Assembly: GCA_021794095.1 (NCBI GenBank) | Contig: JAJYRN010000002.1 | Coordinates: forward strand, 109,076-173,075 | Direction: 5' to 3' | From: Acidobacteriota bacterium | Lineage (GTDB): Bacteria; Acidobacteriota; Holophagae; Holophagales; Holophagaceae | Length of the DNA: 64,000 nucleotides | Part shown: piece by piece, positions 63,333 to 64,000 of the stretch | Layout of the letters: every line of letters starts with the position of its first letter | How positions within the stretch are numbered: the first letter of the stretch is position 1 | Translations under genes and position numbers: made by a program | The notes under the pieces: model-generated | Database searches by the model: none | Told to the model about the DNA's origin: nothing | The model's input: only the letters and a program-made list of their open reading frames with translations

Positions 63333-63995
63333 TCACGGGCGCAGCATGGTGAGGAGCACGGCCATGGCGTGCTCGGGGGGGATGCCGCGCTGGCCGGCCA
63401 GGTCTAAGAACCCGTCCACACCTAGATCCGGCTGCGCGTCGTTGAGGGTTTGGAGGATGGCGATCACATCCGGATCACCAGCTTTTGGAGTCGGTAGCGT
63501 TTCGAGCGTGAGCCCGCGGCCAGGCACGAAGGAGCCGAGGGCTTCCTCCAGGTCCGCCCGAGAGGCAAACGCCTTGGCGAATGCACGCACCGGCATGGTC
63601 GTGACTGGACCAACGGTGTGGTTGACCGGGGTCCGCGACAAACCGATGGAATGCCACCGTATGCCCCGAATTTCCTGGGTATTTCGCCCGTCCTCGACGG
63701 TGGGCGCCTCGGCAAAGACATCGCCGGCGATGGAGGGGTACCAGACGGTCGGGGGAGAAGTCTGCAGGCTGTCCCAGAAGAGGTCGGCCGCCTCCGTCCA
63801 GCGGTTGCCGGAACCCCTGGCCGTGAAGATCGCAGCCTTCACCCAGACGGAATCGCCGTCCACGCGTGCGTCCAGCGGCTTCCCGATCTCATAAGCGTAG
63901 GGGTTGACCTTCTGGCCTCGAATTTCACCAAGGACCGAGGCGTGATCCAGATCAATGCGACCGTACTGGAGGAAGTAGGGGATTGACTTCGCCAA
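63333..63995 (-). CDS. putative phage head maturation protease
   Basis: A 220-residue protein upstream of scaffold and capsid. It starts AKSIPYFLQYGRIDLDHAS and includes GEIRGQKVNPYAYEIG, KAAIFTARGSGNRW and the block GIRWHSIGLSRTPVNHTVGP, which looks like the His/Ser region of prohead proteases (Ser-containing strand followed by P-x-N). Position supports it: protease, scaffold, capsid is a standard order. The catalytic residues are not proven. The ATG is 5 bp from the window edge, so its upstream region is unseen. Confidence 0.6.
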   Translation of the reverse strand: MAKSIPYFLQYGRIDLDHASVLGEIRGQKVNPYAYEIGKPLDARVDGDSVWVKAAIFTARGSGNRWTEAADLFWDSLQTSPPTVWYPSIAGDVFAEAPTVEDGRNTQEIRGIRWHSIGLSRTPVNHTVGPVTTMPVRAFAKAFASRADLEEALGSFVPGRGLTLETLPTPKAGDPDVIAILQTLNDAQPDLGVDGFLDLAGQRGIPPEHAMAVLLTMLRP

Positions 63996-64000
63996 GGCCG

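Overview
The window is a high-G+C bacterial chromosome (1-36,178) that runs into the lysis end of a contractile-tailed prophage (about 36,213 to beyond 64,000). The host makes meso-diaminopimelate peptidoglycan (MurE carries the DNPR motif), uses FtsI with a C-terminal PASTA domain, and has a stand-alone B12-binding mutase subunit, MutS2, YicC and a eukaryotic-like Ser/Thr kinase. From memory this is most like Acidobacteriota, perhaps Holophagae (Geothrix/Holophaga type); that is a judgement of resemblance, and no 16S or other decisive marker is present.

Chromosomal layout. 1-237 holds 96-bp tandem repeats directly behind a TPR gene. 838-4,858 (minus) carries a NatAB-type ABC exporter, uppP, and a winged-helix regulator coupled to a membrane protein; the regulator has a clear dyad operator at its start. 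4,926-15,763 holds housekeeping genes: threonine aldolase, yicC, a nitronate monooxygenase-like enzyme, a PilZ/pseudo-receiver protein, radA coupled to a B12-binding protein, trmL, a HIT protein, and gapA-glk. 16,054-24,115 is the first half of a division and cell-wall (dcw) cluster, mraZ-rsmH-ftsL-ftsI-murE-murF-mraY, mostly joined by ATGA overlaps and preceded by five GTGG boxes spaced exactly 10 bp. It stops at mraY, against a convergent plsC. 24,919-36,022 holds a chemoreceptor, mutS2, rpsU with a duplicated 3' end, a Ser/Thr kinase, the psd-scpB-zinc-ribbon operon, a methyltransferase followed by a second repeat array, a HutD-like protein and a TauE-like transporter. tRNA-Ser(GGA) closes the host part.

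Prophage. All genes but four read leftward towards the tRNA. From right to left: head protease, acidic scaffold, major capsid protein with a fibronectin-like insert, connector-type proteins, baseplate (LysM protein, gp25, J), hub fused to an M15 peptidase, spike. Then comes a rightward, AT-richer fibre module (44,755-53,367) whose last protein ends in a Hint/intein-like domain. Beyond it lie a probable tail-end protein, sheath, tube, a chaperone pair with a candidate +1 frameshift, a Cys-rich tail protein, tape measure, and a lysis cassette (M15 endolysin, holin-like, spanin-like, small membrane protein). Baseplate genes lying between head and sheath genes is an unusual order. Terminase, portal, integrase and repressor are not in the window, so the prophage continues to the right.

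All calls rest on reading motifs and gene context; no database search was possible. Most leftover ORFs are antisense or out-of-frame shadows typical of G+C-rich DNA and are omitted.
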